IMG/VR virus record: IMGVR_UViG_3300037258_001185
Coordinates: 1 to 64,000 of that record
Strand: one strand, 5' to 3'
Length of the DNA: 64,000 bases
Origin: a virus
The translations under genes and the position numbers were made by a program. Under the pieces are notes generated by a model. The model was not told where the DNA came from, made no database searches, and worked only from the letters and a program-made list of their open reading frames with translations. Shown in pieces: positions 14,654 to 23,127 of this stretch. How positions within the stretch are numbered: the stretch's first letter is position 1; each line of letters begins with the position of its first letter.

Positions 14654-15213
14654 GCCGCCCTCGCGCTCGGCGCGTCGGGGTCTTGGCCGGCGGCCCGGAT
14701 GACGGCGCGGTCGAGCAGGAATTTATGAGTCCGGGTCAATTCCGCGGCCGCCTCGGGATTGACCCGCGCCGCATGCTCGGCTGCCCAGCCGAGCATGGCG
14801 CGATGATATCGGCACAGCCGCCGTTGATAATCCTGGTCGGCCTCGTCGCTCTTTCGCTTGGACTCCCAGGCCGCATGAGAGAGGCCGAGGGCGGCGCCCC
14901 CGAGGGGCTCTGCGGGCGGGTCGACATAACCCTCCGGCACGGGGACAAACCCCGCTGCCGCGGCGATGCGATAATCGGCCTCGGAGCGCCCGGCGCGGAC
15001 CCGGCTGCCGCCGAGATAGGTCGCAAGAACCTCAATGACCGCGTCGGGGCAATCGCGATGCACGACCCTATCGCCAACAGCAAAGCAAGGCGGCTCGCCG
15101 ATGGGTGCCGGCTCGTCGCGCTCCGGCATTGGGTCGGGGATGCGGTCGGGACCGAACGGCGGCGCCTGCACGGGCGGCGCGTCATCGTAGGAATTTCGCG
15201 GCTGTGCGGCCAT
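14650..15213 (-). CDS. Hypothetical protein, first gene of the leftward operon (187 aa)
   Basis: N-terminal Pro-rich stretch, then a short beta-barrel-like segment (VGDRVVHRDCPDAVIEVL) and a helical C-terminal half. It is the first gene after the leftward early promoter at 15243-15271, so it is likely expressed early after infection or induction. Confidence 0.65.
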   Translation of the reverse strand: MAAQPRNSYDDAPPVQAPPFGPDRIPDPMPERDEPAPIGEPPCFAVGDRVVHRDCPDAVIEVLATYLGGSRVRAGRSEADYRIAAAAGFVPVPEGYVDPPAEPLGGAALGLSHAAWESKRKSDEADQDYQRRLCRYHRAMLGWAAEHAARVNPEAAAELTRTHKFLLDRAVIRAAGQDPDAPSARAA

Positions 15214-15242
15214 CGGCCCGATCCCCCTGGAAACTGAGGGAC

Positions 15243-15271
15243 ACTCTAATGCGGGACAGATACCGCGTCAA
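15243..15271 (-). promoter_or_regulatory. Predicted leftward early promoter (PL-like)
   Basis: Read on the minus strand: -35 TTGACG (15266-15271), 17-base spacer, -10 TAGAGT (15243-15248). An operator (15252-15267) fills the spacer, so repressor binding would directly block RNA polymerase. Confidence 0.7.
15252..15267 (+). promoter_or_regulatory. Repressor operator OL1 (predicted)
   Basis: CGGGACAGATACCGCG, one of four matches to the pseudo-palindrome CGSGRTATATAYCSCG found only around the immunity genes. Lies inside the PL-like spacer. Confidence 0.7.
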
Positions 15272-15280
15272 TATGTATTA

Positions 15281-15296
15281 CGGGATATATACCGCG
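15281..15296 (+). promoter_or_regulatory. Repressor operator OL2 (predicted)
   Basis: CGGGATATATACCGCG; the best match to the shared operator sequence, 13 bases from OL1 and upstream of the -35. Confidence 0.7.
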
Positions 15297-15425
15297 CGAA
15301 TGCGCCGCGATCCCCCCGCGTCAACAGACGCGACCAAACCGCAAACTAAATATGTCGGCCGCGGGGAACGCGCCTATAGTTCAACCAGCGCTTGAGGGAG
15401 AAGCACCTTGCGGGGGAGCAGCACC

Positions 15426-15614
15426 TTGACAGATGCGGAGCACCGCCTGTTGGCGGTCGTGGCCGACGGGTTGCCGCGATACGTTTGGGTGAAGCGCTTT
15501 CTGGTCAACCCGAGTCTATGGCTGCGCTTGCTGTCCACCCTGCGGCGCCATGCGGCGCCGGTCACCGAAGGCGCGAGGCGACCAGTCGTCGGATCAGGCC
15601 GTCTATCAGCCTGA
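15426..15614 (+). CDS. Possible small protein convergent to the repressor
   Basis: 62 aa from a TTG at 15426 with GGGGGAGC upstream. Moderately hydrophobic and basic. Its 3' end overlaps the repressor gene on the other strand by 53 nt. No family recognised; could be chance. Confidence 0.3.
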   Translation: MTDAEHRLLAVVADGLPRYVWVKRFLVNPSLWLRLLSTLRRHAAPVTEGARRPVVGSGRLSA

Positions 15615-16035
15615 GCGCGCTGGCCTCGTCCAGCGATTCGCCCGCGGCGGCACGCTCAGTCAGTACATCATAGACCGCAGAGGCGATATCCGCCCTCAAC
15701 AGACTGGCGTCCTGAACATTTTCGCCGCTGATCGCGCGGTCGGCGGCGAGCAGCGCCAGGCGCAGGCGCTCTCTGTCCAGGTGGCCGTCCGGCGGGGGAG
15801 CCATCACAGAGACCTCGTCCTCGATGAGATGGCGCGCAGGGACGCCCAGCGCACGCGCCAGCGCCAGCAGCTTCGCGGCGGCCGGTGAGCTGTTTTTGTT
15901 GCGGCGCAGGTCACGGATAAAATCCGCGCCCAGGCCAGCGCCGAGGGAGATCGCCCGGTCGCTGTGCCGAGATCCCCGATCTCCTGCTGCCTGCTGCGCC
16001 GCGTCAATTCGACGCAGAAGCTCATCTCGATCCAT
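15562..16035 (-). CDS. CI-type repressor (XRE family, no peptidase domain)
   Basis: 157 aa from the ATG at 16035. Residues about 27-75 form the XRE helix-turn-helix (DRAISLGAGLGADFIRDLRR, then AAAKLLALARALGVPARHLI). The C-terminal part is helical and lacks the S24 autoprotease Ser/Lys motifs, so induction probably does not use RecA-stimulated self-cleavage. It is divergent from the Cro-like gene and flanked by four matching operators, the standard layout of a lysis-lysogeny switch. Confidence 0.8.
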   Translation of the reverse strand: MDRDELLRRIDAAQQAAGDRGSRHSDRAISLGAGLGADFIRDLRRNKNSSPAAAKLLALARALGVPARHLIEDEVSVMAPPPDGHLDRERLRLALLAADRAISGENVQDASLLRADIASAVYDVLTERAAAGESLDEASALRLIDGLIRRLVASRLR

Positions 16036-16069
16036 GCCGCGATTATCCCGCATGCGGCCGCAATGCTCA

Positions 16070-16085
16070 CGCGGTATATTTCCCG
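16070..16085 (-). promoter_or_regulatory. Repressor operator OR2 (predicted)
   Basis: Reads CGGGAAATATACCGCG on the minus strand. It abuts the -35 of the rightward promoter and lies in the leader of the repressor gene. Confidence 0.7.
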
Positions 16086-16114
16086 TTGACAGACGGGATA
16101 GATACCGCGATATT
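16086..16114 (+). promoter_or_regulatory. Predicted rightward early promoter (PR-like)
   Basis: -35 TTGACA (16086-16091), 17-base spacer, -10 GATATT (16109-16114), 8 bases before the ATG of the Cro-like gene at 16122. An operator fills the spacer, the same geometry as at PL. Confidence 0.72.
16094..16109 (+). promoter_or_regulatory. Repressor operator OR1 (predicted)
   Basis: CGGGATAGATACCGCG, between the -35 and -10 boxes of the PR-like promoter. A weaker 14-base relative (minus strand, CGGGATAATCGCGG) lies at 16037-16050 next to the repressor start codon and could serve autoregulation. Confidence 0.7.
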
Positions 16115-16121
16115 GCGGGGC

Positions 16122-16388
16122 ATGTCCCTTGTCGACTCGCTCCTCGCCGTGGCCCGAGATTATTCCGAGGCCACCGGCCTGTCGCTGGCGACCGTCGCGA
16201 CCGCGGCGGCAAACGACGGCAAATTCTTCGCCAGGATAGCCCGCGGCGCCGGCCTGACCACCCGCCGTTACGAGTGCGTTATGCTGTGGTTCAGCGAACG
16301 GTGGCCGCAGGATCTTCCCTGGCCGGAAAATGCCGACCGTCCGAATAAAGCTGCAAGGGAGGCGGCCACGCCATGCTCTGTGACGTAG
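16122..16388 (+). CDS. Cro-like regulator (88 aa)
   Basis: First rightward gene after the PR-like promoter. Residues 8-65 (LLAVARDYSEATG, SLATVATAAANDGKFFARI, RGAGLTTRRYECVMLWF) read as a small helical DNA-binding domain of a kind common in this position in rhizobial phages. ATG at 16122 with GCGGGG upstream; the frame is open earlier but would run through the promoter. Confidence 0.65.
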   Translation: MSLVDSLLAVARDYSEATGLSLATVATAAANDGKFFARIARGAGLTTRRYECVMLWFSERWPQDLPWPENADRPNKAAREAATPCSVT

Positions 16389-16558
16389 TTTGCGCAGATA
16401 CCCTGGCAATTCTGGTGCTCGGCTTCTGCCTGTTGCGCACCAACGGGCGCCTTTCACGATTGCGGGACGCGGTGCTCGGCCTTGCCAGCCTGCGGGGTGG
16501 TCACGAAAATGGCGACCAACACTCCAGCCTGCGGAACAACCGCGAAGATGACCGTTAG
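16373..16558 (+). CDS. Small membrane protein (61 aa)
   Basis: Overlaps the Cro-like gene by 16 nt. A hydrophobic helix (residues 6-22) then a polar Arg/His/Asn-rich tail. Possibly a Cro-operon accessory protein; function unknown. Confidence 0.45.
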   Translation: MLCDVVCADTLAILVLGFCLLRTNGRLSRLRDAVLGLASLRGGHENGDQHSSLRNNREDDR

Positions 16559-16574
16559 CATCGACGATCATTCG

Positions 16575-16624
16575 GACGCAATGCCACTTCGCCTGGTTGC
16601 ACCCGAGCGAAGTGGTATTGCGTC
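16575..16624. other. Imperfect 18-bp hairpin at a possible convergence point
   Basis: Arms 16575-16592 and 16607-16624 pair at 17 of 18 positions (the exception allows a G-U pair in one direction) with a 14-base loop. It lies just past the end of the 61-aa gene (+) and directly after the stop of the possible gene at 16623-16964 (-). No T-run, so a terminator role is only a guess. Confidence 0.65.
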
Positions 16625-16964
16625 ATGTCCGCCTCACCGCGCTGGGCTGGCGCGTCGAGCCGAGGGGGAGCTCCAATTGCCGGCGTCCGCGCGAGGGGGC
16701 CGGAAACGCAACGATCACTGCTGTAGGCCGAACCGAGTTCGCGGACCGCTCCCGGGGGGAGAGCGGTCCGCGACGGCCCGTGGGCGTGGCGGCGAACGCT
16801 TGGGGGGAAGCGCCGCCGCTGCCGTCATCACTGCGCGCCGCGGATTCTGCCGCCGCGCCCATGGGCCAGTTGTTTTCCTGTGCAAGCCGCTGTGCAAGCC
16901 GCGAAACGAGATCGCCTATGCTTTGAAGTCCGCCAGTACCTCCGATCCTGTGGCGCGTTTCCAT
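16623..16964 (-). CDS. Possible leftward protein (113 aa)
   Basis: The only plausible gene in 16.56-16.99 kb. It has a helical start (GLQSIGDLVSRLAQRLAQEN) and later VRPTAVIVAFPAPSRG. It overlaps no recognised gene, but its ribosome-binding site is weak and a strong hairpin (16739-16773) lies inside. The frame also continues upstream. Confidence 0.35.
   Translation of the reverse strand: METRHRIGGTGGLQSIGDLVSRLAQRLAQENNWPMGAAAESAARSDDGSGGASPQAFAATPTGRRGPLSPRERSANSVRPTAVIVAFPAPSRGRRQLELPLGSTRQPSAVRRT
16739..16773. other. Perfect 13-bp hairpin
   Basis: Arms 16739-16751 and 16761-16773 (TCGCGGACCGCTC and its complement) with a 9-base loop. No T-run. Role unknown; possibly a protein-binding or RNA-processing site. 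Confidence 0.65.
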
Positions 16965-16993
16965 GCCCCAGACAATAACAAGAGATACCTGAC

Positions 16994-17431
16994 GTGCCGA
17001 GAGCACCGAAACGAAGCAGAACTGCGAAGATGCGCAATGTGATTGCAGTCCGTGCCGGCGCGGCCCTTGACCGGCTTTACCCTGGGCCGCACAGGGACAA
17101 GCTGATCGCCCGGGACTTCGGGGTGTCCGTGCGCATGGCGCAGTACCTACGCACCGGGCAGCATTGGACGATCGACCACCTCGCGCAAGCGAGCGCGTTA
17201 CTCGGCGCTGCCTTCGACCGGGCACTTTATTCCCCCGCCCAGGATCAGCAGCACTTTGACGAAATGGGCGATATTTCGAGCCGGCTTGGCCGGCTGGAGG
17301 CATGGCGTGGGGACATGGCTGGCCGGGCTGAGGCGGGATTGGCACCGCCGGAACGCGTTGCTGTTGACGGCAGCGGCCGAGCGGCGGGCGGCGCAGATGG
17401 GACGCCTGATTGCGAGGGCGCGCCGCCATGA
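16994..17431 (+). CDS. HTH regulator of the rightward operon
   Basis: 145 aa. Basic N-terminus, then an HTH-like segment: RDKLIARDFGVSVRMAQYLR, TIDHLAQASALLGAAFD, and SRLGRLEA near residue 95. I associate this type with alphaproteobacterial phages. The last 45 residues are low-complexity and overlap the next frame, so the original end may have been near residue 100. Confidence 0.65.
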   Translation: MPRAPKRSRTAKMRNVIAVRAGAALDRLYPGPHRDKLIARDFGVSVRMAQYLRTGQHWTIDHLAQASALLGAAFDRALYSPAQDQQHFDEMGDISSRLGRLEAWRGDMAGRAEAGLAPPERVAVDGSGRAAGGADGTPDCEGAPP

Positions 17432-17528
17432 GCGTCTAGCTGGCGCGCTGCACCAACAGTTTTGCCGTGCCCGGCCGAGCCGGAACGACGCGTGGGACGC
17501 CCACATCATAGGGGGACGCGATGCCTGA
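17256..17528 (+). CDS. Possible small basic protein overlapping the HTH gene
   Basis: Up to 90 aa; earliest start is TTG. Contains GVGTWLAGLRRDWHRRN and AAERRAAQMGRLIARARRHERLA, a plausible amphipathic helix. It ends overlapping the ATG of gapR. Real start not determined. Confidence 0.4.
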   Translation: MTKWAIFRAGLAGWRHGVGTWLAGLRRDWHRRNALLLTAAAERRAAQMGRLIARARRHERLAGALHQQFCRARPSRNDAWDAHIIGGRDA

Positions 17529-17799
17529 CGTTGGAGGGATTGCCGGCGAGCGCCTGAAATCCTTCATCGAGCGCGTCGAGCGGCTCGAGGAGGAGAAGCG
17601 GGCGCTTGCGGCCGACATCAAGGAGGTGTTTGCCGAGGCCAAGGGCACCGGCTTTGACACCAAGGTCATGCGCCAGATCATCAAGCTGCGGCGCATGGAC
17701 AAGGACGATCTCGACGAGCAGGAAACGCTGATCGACATCTACAAACGCGCCCTCGGCATGCTGCCCGGCGAAGATCACGCCGAGGTCGATCCTCCATAA
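17521..17799 (+). CDS. GapR-like nucleoid protein (DUF2312)
   Basis: 92 aa. Nearly the whole family signature: LKSFIERVERLEEEKRALA, ADIKEVFAEAKGTGFD, KVMRQIIKLRRMDKDDLDEQ, IYKRALGM. GapR of Caulobacter binds overtwisted AT-rich DNA and helps topoisomerases ahead of replication and transcription; phage copies are common in Alphaproteobacteria. It is followed by an AAAAAGCGC palindrome at 17798. Confidence 0.92.
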   Translation: MPDVGGIAGERLKSFIERVERLEEEKRALAADIKEVFAEAKGTGFDTKVMRQIIKLRRMDKDDLDEQETLIDIYKRALGMLPGEDHAEVDPP

Positions 17800-17823
17800 A
17801 AAGCGCAGAACACGCACTTTTTT
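17798..17823. repeat. AAAAGCGC palindrome, copy 1
   Basis: AAAAAGCGC, a 7-base centre, then GCACTTTTTT, right after gapR and 17 bases before the next ATG. Imperfect member of the seven-copy family described under the promoter modules; may end the gapR transcript. Confidence 0.6.
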
Positions 17824-17839
17824 GTTTCGGAGGTAATGA

Positions 17840-18376
17840 ATGATTTTGGCGTCCCTCAACCGCCTCTACGATCTTCTCGTCGAAGCCGCGGTGGCCGGAA
17901 AGCCTTGCCCGACGAATGACGAGCTGTCCTGCGAGATCGGCGGCCGCCGGGCCGAGCGCCTCATCGCCATGCTCGAAGAGGACGGCAAGATATCCCGCGT
18001 GATGGACGGCCAATATCGGGTCGTAACGATCCTGTCGGGCCCATTCGCCGGCGCGGCGACCGGCGCACCGGCGCAAGAGGTTCGGACCTGTGCGATCTGC
18101 GGATGCGCGCTCTACCGGCGACCGCATGGCAAATTCTCGCAAACCTGCGTCAGTCCAAGTTGCAGAAAGGAACTCTGGCGCCGCACCTTTGGCTGCCCCG
18201 AAAGGACGACGGAATTCCATTGGCCGACAACGCAGCCCGACGCCTTGCCGCAAAACTGCTTCGCAGCCCATAACCTGAAATTTCGACCGATGCCCGGGGT
18301 CATCTCCCGACCGGAATCCATGACGCTCGGCGGCGTGTCCGCGGCATGGGCCGTGCGAGGCGGCGTCGATGGGTAA
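17840..18376 (+). CDS. Winged-helix plus zinc-knuckle protein (178 aa)
   Basis: GGAGGT precedes the ATG. Residues 5-65 read as a winged helix (LYDLLVEAAVAGKPCPTNDE, RRAERLIAMLEEDGKI). Then CAICGCALYRRPHGK..TCVSPSCRKELW forms a Cys4-type zinc knuckle. Likely a DNA-binding regulator or replication accessory; exact role unknown. Confidence 0.65.
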   Translation: MILASLNRLYDLLVEAAVAGKPCPTNDELSCEIGGRRAERLIAMLEEDGKISRVMDGQYRVVTILSGPFAGAATGAPAQEVRTCAICGCALYRRPHGKFSQTCVSPSCRKELWRRTFGCPERTTEFHWPTTQPDALPQNCFAAHNLKFRPMPGVISRPESMTLGGVSAAWAVRGGVDG

Positions 18377-18779
18377 GCGTCATTGGTCGCAGGTGACGCG
18401 CCGGCTGCCGAAGGCACTCAGGACGACATCGGACGGCATCACCTTCGACAGCGCCGGCGAGAAATCCCGCTGGCACCAACTGCAATTGCTGGAGCGCGGC
18501 GGCCAGATCGCCGCGCTGCGCCGGCAGGTGAAGTTCCCGTTGATCCTGGCAAACGGGCGCCCGATCAAGATCCGCAGCGCCGGATTTCCGAACGGCCGGG
18601 CGTGCAACTACCGCGCGGACTTCGCCTATACCGTCACCGGCACCGGCGAACGCGTCGTCGAGGAGCACAAAGGACACGACGACCCGGTTGCCCGCCTGCG
18701 ACGCGCGGTCGTCGAGGCGCTCTACAATATCGAGATCACGCTGACCGGACCGGCGGCCCGACGGCGGCGCGCGCCGTGA
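18369..18779 (+). CDS. DUF1064 family endonuclease-like protein
   Basis: 136 aa. Family motifs: ITFDSAGEKSRWHQL, IAALRRQVKFPL, the strand YRADFAYTV with conserved Asp, and VVEEHKG (E-x-K), then RLRRAVVEALYNIEI. DUF1064 proteins are PD-(D/E)XK-like and are often annotated as phage Holliday-junction or DNA-processing nucleases. Confidence 0.82.
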   Translation: MGKRHWSQVTRRLPKALRTTSDGITFDSAGEKSRWHQLQLLERGGQIAALRRQVKFPLILANGRPIKIRSAGFPNGRACNYRADFAYTVTGTGERVVEEHKGHDDPVARLRRAVVEALYNIEITLTGPAARRRRAP

Positions 18780-19837
18780 CGGTAACAATCCTCATCGGCG
18801 ACGCGCTGCGGCATCTGCGGCAACTGCCGGGTGACAGCGTCCATTGCCTCTGCACGTCGCCGCCATACTGGCGGCAGCGCGATTATGGCGTCCCCGATCA
18901 GCTCGGGCTTGAAGGGACTCCTGAGGGCTATGTCGCAAAGTTGACCGAGGTCTTCCGCGAGGCGAGGCGGGTGCTGCGCCCGGACGGCGTCTGCTGGATC
19001 AACATCGGCGACAAATGGGCAGCAAGCGGTCAAGGGGGAGGCGCCCAAAGCAAGGAGCACGCATACGGATCGGTTCCCGACGCCGCCAAATCACGAGAGT
19101 GGCGCAAGCCGCCGCACGGCTACAAAGATAAGGATCTGCTCGGACTTCCTTGGATGCTCGCCTTTGCGCTCCGGGCCGACGGATGGTGGCTCCGGCAATG
19201 CAATATTTGGGCGAAGCCGAACGGGATGCCCGAGTCGACGCGGGACCGCACGACAACCGCCCATGAATATGTGCTGCACCTGACGAAATCGGCCGAGTAT
19301 TGGTACGACAGCGCCGCAACCCGCTTGCCCGCAGTTCCCGAGAGCGTCGGCCGCCTCGAACGCGCGATGCGCGCCAGCCTCGATGCCGGCGCTTTCGTGA
19401 TCAGCGGCAGCGGATATGAACCGCCTGGGCAGCCCCCGCACCAGGGAGCGCGCCGCACCGATAAGCAGCGCGGGCACACCAGACGGCACGCCGGGTTCAA
19501 CGACCGCTGGGACGCGATGTCCCGCGCCGAACAGCAAGGAAAGGGCTCGCAGCTTCGTTCCGTCTGGTGGTTGCCAACCGCCAACTTCGCGGAGGGCCAT
19601 TTCGCGGTCATGCCGGAAGAGTTGGCGGCGATTTGCGTGCTCGCGGGGTGTCCGGCCGGCGGCACGGTTCTCGATCCATTTGCGGGCGCCGGCACCACCC
19701 TGATGGTAGCCGACCACCTCGGGCGCGATGCCATTGGCATCGAATTGAACCCGGCGTTCGCCGCCATGGCGGAGAGGCGCGTCAAAGAGCCTGGCCTGAT
19801 GCTCGATGCGGCACCGACGGCGGAGCGCGCTGCGTGA
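18776..19837 (+). CDS. DNA methyltransferase, beta class (SPPYW)
   Basis: 353 aa from the GTG at 18776, overlapping the upstream stop. The catalytic motif SPPYW is near residue 28; the SAM-binding motif DPFAGAGTT is near the C-terminus (about 305). This order (catalytic first) is the beta class of amino-MTases (N4-C or N6-A). Probably an orphan modification enzyme against host restriction; no partner endonuclease is visible. Confidence 0.88.
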   Translation: MTVTILIGDALRHLRQLPGDSVHCLCTSPPYWRQRDYGVPDQLGLEGTPEGYVAKLTEVFREARRVLRPDGVCWINIGDKWAASGQGGGAQSKEHAYGSVPDAAKSREWRKPPHGYKDKDLLGLPWMLAFALRADGWWLRQCNIWAKPNGMPESTRDRTTTAHEYVLHLTKSAEYWYDSAATRLPAVPESVGRLERAMRASLDAGAFVISGSGYEPPGQPPHQGARRTDKQRGHTRRHAGFNDRWDAMSRAEQQGKGSQLRSVWWLPTANFAEGHFAVMPEELAAICVLAGCPAGGTVLDPFAGAGTTLMVADHLGRDAIGIELNPAFAAMAERRVKEPGLMLDAAPTAERAA

Positions 19838-21666
19838 CGGTTCGGGTGGAACACGACGACATGATGCAGGCGATCCCGCGTCTCGTCGCGGCGGGCGCGG
19901 TCTGCGACGCGTGCGTTTGTGACCCGCCATACCACCTCACGGCAACGCAGAAACGCTTTGGGGCGGCCAACAGCGCACCCGCGCAATACGGCCGTGACGG
20001 CGCCATGTCGCGCCTGTCCGGCGGTTTCATGGGCCAGCAATGGGACGGCGGCGACATCGCTTTCCGGCCCGAGACCTGGGCGACGGTCGCGACGATCCTG
20101 CGGCCTGGCGCCTTCCTCGTCGCGTTCGGTGGCACGCGGACCTATCACCGCCTCGCCTGCGCGATCGAGGACGGCGGCTTCGTGATCCAGGACTGCATTA
20201 TGTGGTTGTTCGCGACCGGGTTCCCGAAGCGCCGCGACATGCTCAAGCCCGCTTACGAGCCGATCGTGCTCGCCTACAAGCCGGGCGGCACGCGGACGAT
20301 GCAGGTCGATGAATGTCGAGTCGAGGGTGTGGTGCCCTCGACCACGCAGGGACAAGCTATTTCGGCGGGCGTCATCTACGGCAATGATCAACGCACGCTC
20401 CGACAATTAAATGGGCATAACGCCGGCCGCTGGCCCTCCAATGTCGCCACGGACGGCAGCGACGAAGTGCTCGCGGCGTTCCCGCAGAGCGCCGGGCAGC
20501 AGGGCGACGTGCGCGGCAGCGAGCCGAGCGCCACGGGCGATAACGGCATCTACGGCCATTTTGACCGCGTGCCATTCAACAAGCGTGTCGGCGAGGCGTC
20601 TGCAGAGCGGCGTTACACCGATGCCGGTTCCTCTGACTCCGCGATGCTGCCCGGCGCGCGGCGCGGTGACGCTGGCTCCGCCGCTCGATTCTTCTTTTCG
20701 GCACAGCCAGCCCCGGCCCCATGCGATCTTTGCGGGTGGCCGCGTGACGGATTTACAGGGACAATGGCCGAATGCAATGCACCTGTATCCAGCGCGGCCA
20801 GCACTTCATCGCAACCGGCCATAAATCCGAAGCCGCCCGCTTCTGTTCCAGGCGATGTTCCGGGCTATTTACTGCTCGGCGACGGGGACACGAGCCGAGC
20901 GTCGAGCGCCCCTGCGAGCAATGCGGGAAGCCATTCATCGCCCCACCATCCGACCACGCCAAGTTCTGCTCCGTTGCCTGCCGAGGTTTGGCCGCTGTCA
21001 AAGATCGTCCAAAATGTGGAGTCTGCGGCGCATCTGTGCGGCTCATGCGCAACCGCTATTGCTCAAAGTCTTGCAGCGTCAAGGCTCGGCCTCGCCCCGG
21101 AGTTACCACCCTTTCCGGCGTCTATATCCGAAACATCAAGGCAAATCCTGACCCGCAGCCTTGTGCTATATGTGGCGGGCCGGGAAAGCACAGACACCAT
21201 CCTGACTACGCCGAGCTTGAGCGAATTGTTTGGCTCTGTGTTCCATGCCATCGCCGAGAACATCAACTCGGAAAGAAACGTGGGAAAGGTGAATATCGGG
21301 TCCGGCCAGAAACGATTCCATTTCTCAAGTAAGGCCCAAAAATCTGATCGTTGGGGCAGCCGCCACCCGACAATTAAACCGGTCGAGTTGATGAAGTGGC
21401 TGGTGAAATTGGTTTGCCCCGAAAATGGGACGCTGCTTGATCCGTTTGCCGGCAGCGGCACGACGGGCGTGGCCGCCCTTGCCACCGGCCGCAATGCGAT
21501 CCTGATCGAACAGCAGGCCGCTTACGTCGCCGACATTCACGCGCGCCTCGACCACTACCGCGGCGAGGGGCGCCATTCCCTCGCCGTCAAGAACAGGTCG
21601 CGCGGCGCCCAGCCGGCGGAAGACGGCGACCTGTTCTCATGCGCAACCAAAGAGGATGCCGCATGA
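19834..21666 (+). CDS. DNA methyltransferase, beta class (DPPYH), with 209-codon internal insertion
   Basis: 610 aa from the GTG at 19834. DPPYH at residues 30-34, DPFAGSGTTG near 545. Uninterrupted relatives normally run from a RFF(F/Y)xAK motif straight into an (S/D)R.GSRHPTxKP motif. Here the frame stays open across an extra 209 codons (about 20704-21330; residues about 291-499) between ARFFFSA and KAQKSDRWGSRHPTIKP. That stretch carries an HNH gene in another frame. Whether the enzyme is active with the insertion is unknown. Confidence 0.82.
   Translation: MTVRVEHDDMMQAIPRLVAAGAVCDACVCDPPYHLTATQKRFGAANSAPAQYGRDGAMSRLSGGFMGQQWDGGDIAFRPETWATVATILRPGAFLVAFGGTRTYHRLACAIEDGGFVIQDCIMWLFATGFPKRRDMLKPAYEPIVLAYKPGGTRTMQVDECRVEGVVPSTTQGQAISAGVIYGNDQRTLRQLNGHNAGRWPSNVATDGSDEVLAAFPQSAGQQGDVRGSEPSATGDNGIYGHFDRVPFNKRVGEASAERRYTDAGSSDSAMLPGARRGDAGSAARFFFSAQPAPAPCDLCGWPRDGFTGTMAECNAPVSSAASTSSQPAINPKPPASVPGDVPGYLLLGDGDTSRASSAPASNAGSHSSPHHPTTPSSAPLPAEVWPLSKIVQNVESAAHLCGSCATAIAQSLAASRLGLAPELPPFPASISETSRQILTRSLVLYVAGRESTDTILTTPSLSELFGSVFHAIAENINSERNVGKVNIGSGQKRFHFSSKAQKSDRWGSRHPTIKPVELMKWLVKLVCPENGTLLDPFAGSGTTGVAALATGRNAILIEQQAAYVADIHARLDHYRGEGRHSLAVKNRSRGAQPAEDGDLFSCATKEDAA
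20772..21332 (+). CDS. HNH homing-endonuclease-like gene nested in the methyltransferase
   Basis: 186 aa in the +2 frame relative to the host gene. Four zinc-binding Cys clusters are visible: CSRRC, CEQCGKPF...FCSVAC, CGVCGAS...YCSKSC, and the HNH unit CAICGGPGKHRHHPDY followed by IVWLCVPCHRREH. These conserved motifs show the HNH frame is the evolved one and the host-frame reading of the same DNA is secondary. The stop TAA lies exactly at the right insertion border. Confidence 0.85.
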   Translation: MQCTCIQRGQHFIATGHKSEAARFCSRRCSGLFTARRRGHEPSVERPCEQCGKPFIAPPSDHAKFCSVACRGLAAVKDRPKCGVCGASVRLMRNRYCSKSCSVKARPRPGVTTLSGVYIRNIKANPDPQPCAICGGPGKHRHHPDYAELERIVWLCVPCHRREHQLGKKRGKGEYRVRPETIPFLK

Positions 21667-22131
21667 GCGCCGTCGCATTGCCCACCTACCTGCGGCAACG
21701 GCTCGCCATCGAATTGCCGCCATATCTACAAGGCCCTCTCGACAGGTTCCTTTTGGATTTGGCGCAGCAGGCCTTTGAAAACGGGAGGAAAGCGGGGGAG
21801 AAAGAAGCCTTCGAGCGTCTGACGGGGCACCGCGACCTGAAGCCGACGATCGGTGCCATCCAGCGCATCGTGGCTGAGGATTTCGCGCTGCCGCTAATCG
21901 ACATGACGTCGGACCGACAGTCGCGGAACGTCGCGCGCCCGAGGCAAGTTGCCATCTTCCTGTGCCGCCAATACACTGATTTCAGCCTGAAGGTCATCGG
22001 CAAACACTTCGGCGGAAGAGACCATACGACTGTCAGTCACGCCATTTCCACCGTTAACAGACTGGCGAAATCCGATCTGCAATTTGCCGATAGGATCGCG
22101 CGGATACGGTCCGCCGTGGAGTCTGCCTTTA

Positions 22132-22139
<8 letters not shown>
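21663..22139 (+). CDS. DnaA domain-IV-like replication protein
   Basis: 158 aa from the ATG at 21663 (ATGA overlap). The C-terminal half has the DnaA DNA-binding signature: RPRQVAIFLCRQYTDFSLKV, IGKHFGGRDHTTVSHA. There is no AAA+ domain. Phage proteins of this type bind DnaA boxes, perhaps at the phage origin or to compete with host DnaA (inference). Confidence 0.85.

Positions 22140-23127
<988 letters not shown>

Noticed and set aside
20704-21330. Group I intron or intein carrying the HNH gene
   Set aside because: Only about 66 bases lie outside the HNH frame, too few for an intron core, and no intein block residues or His-Asn/Cys junctions are seen.
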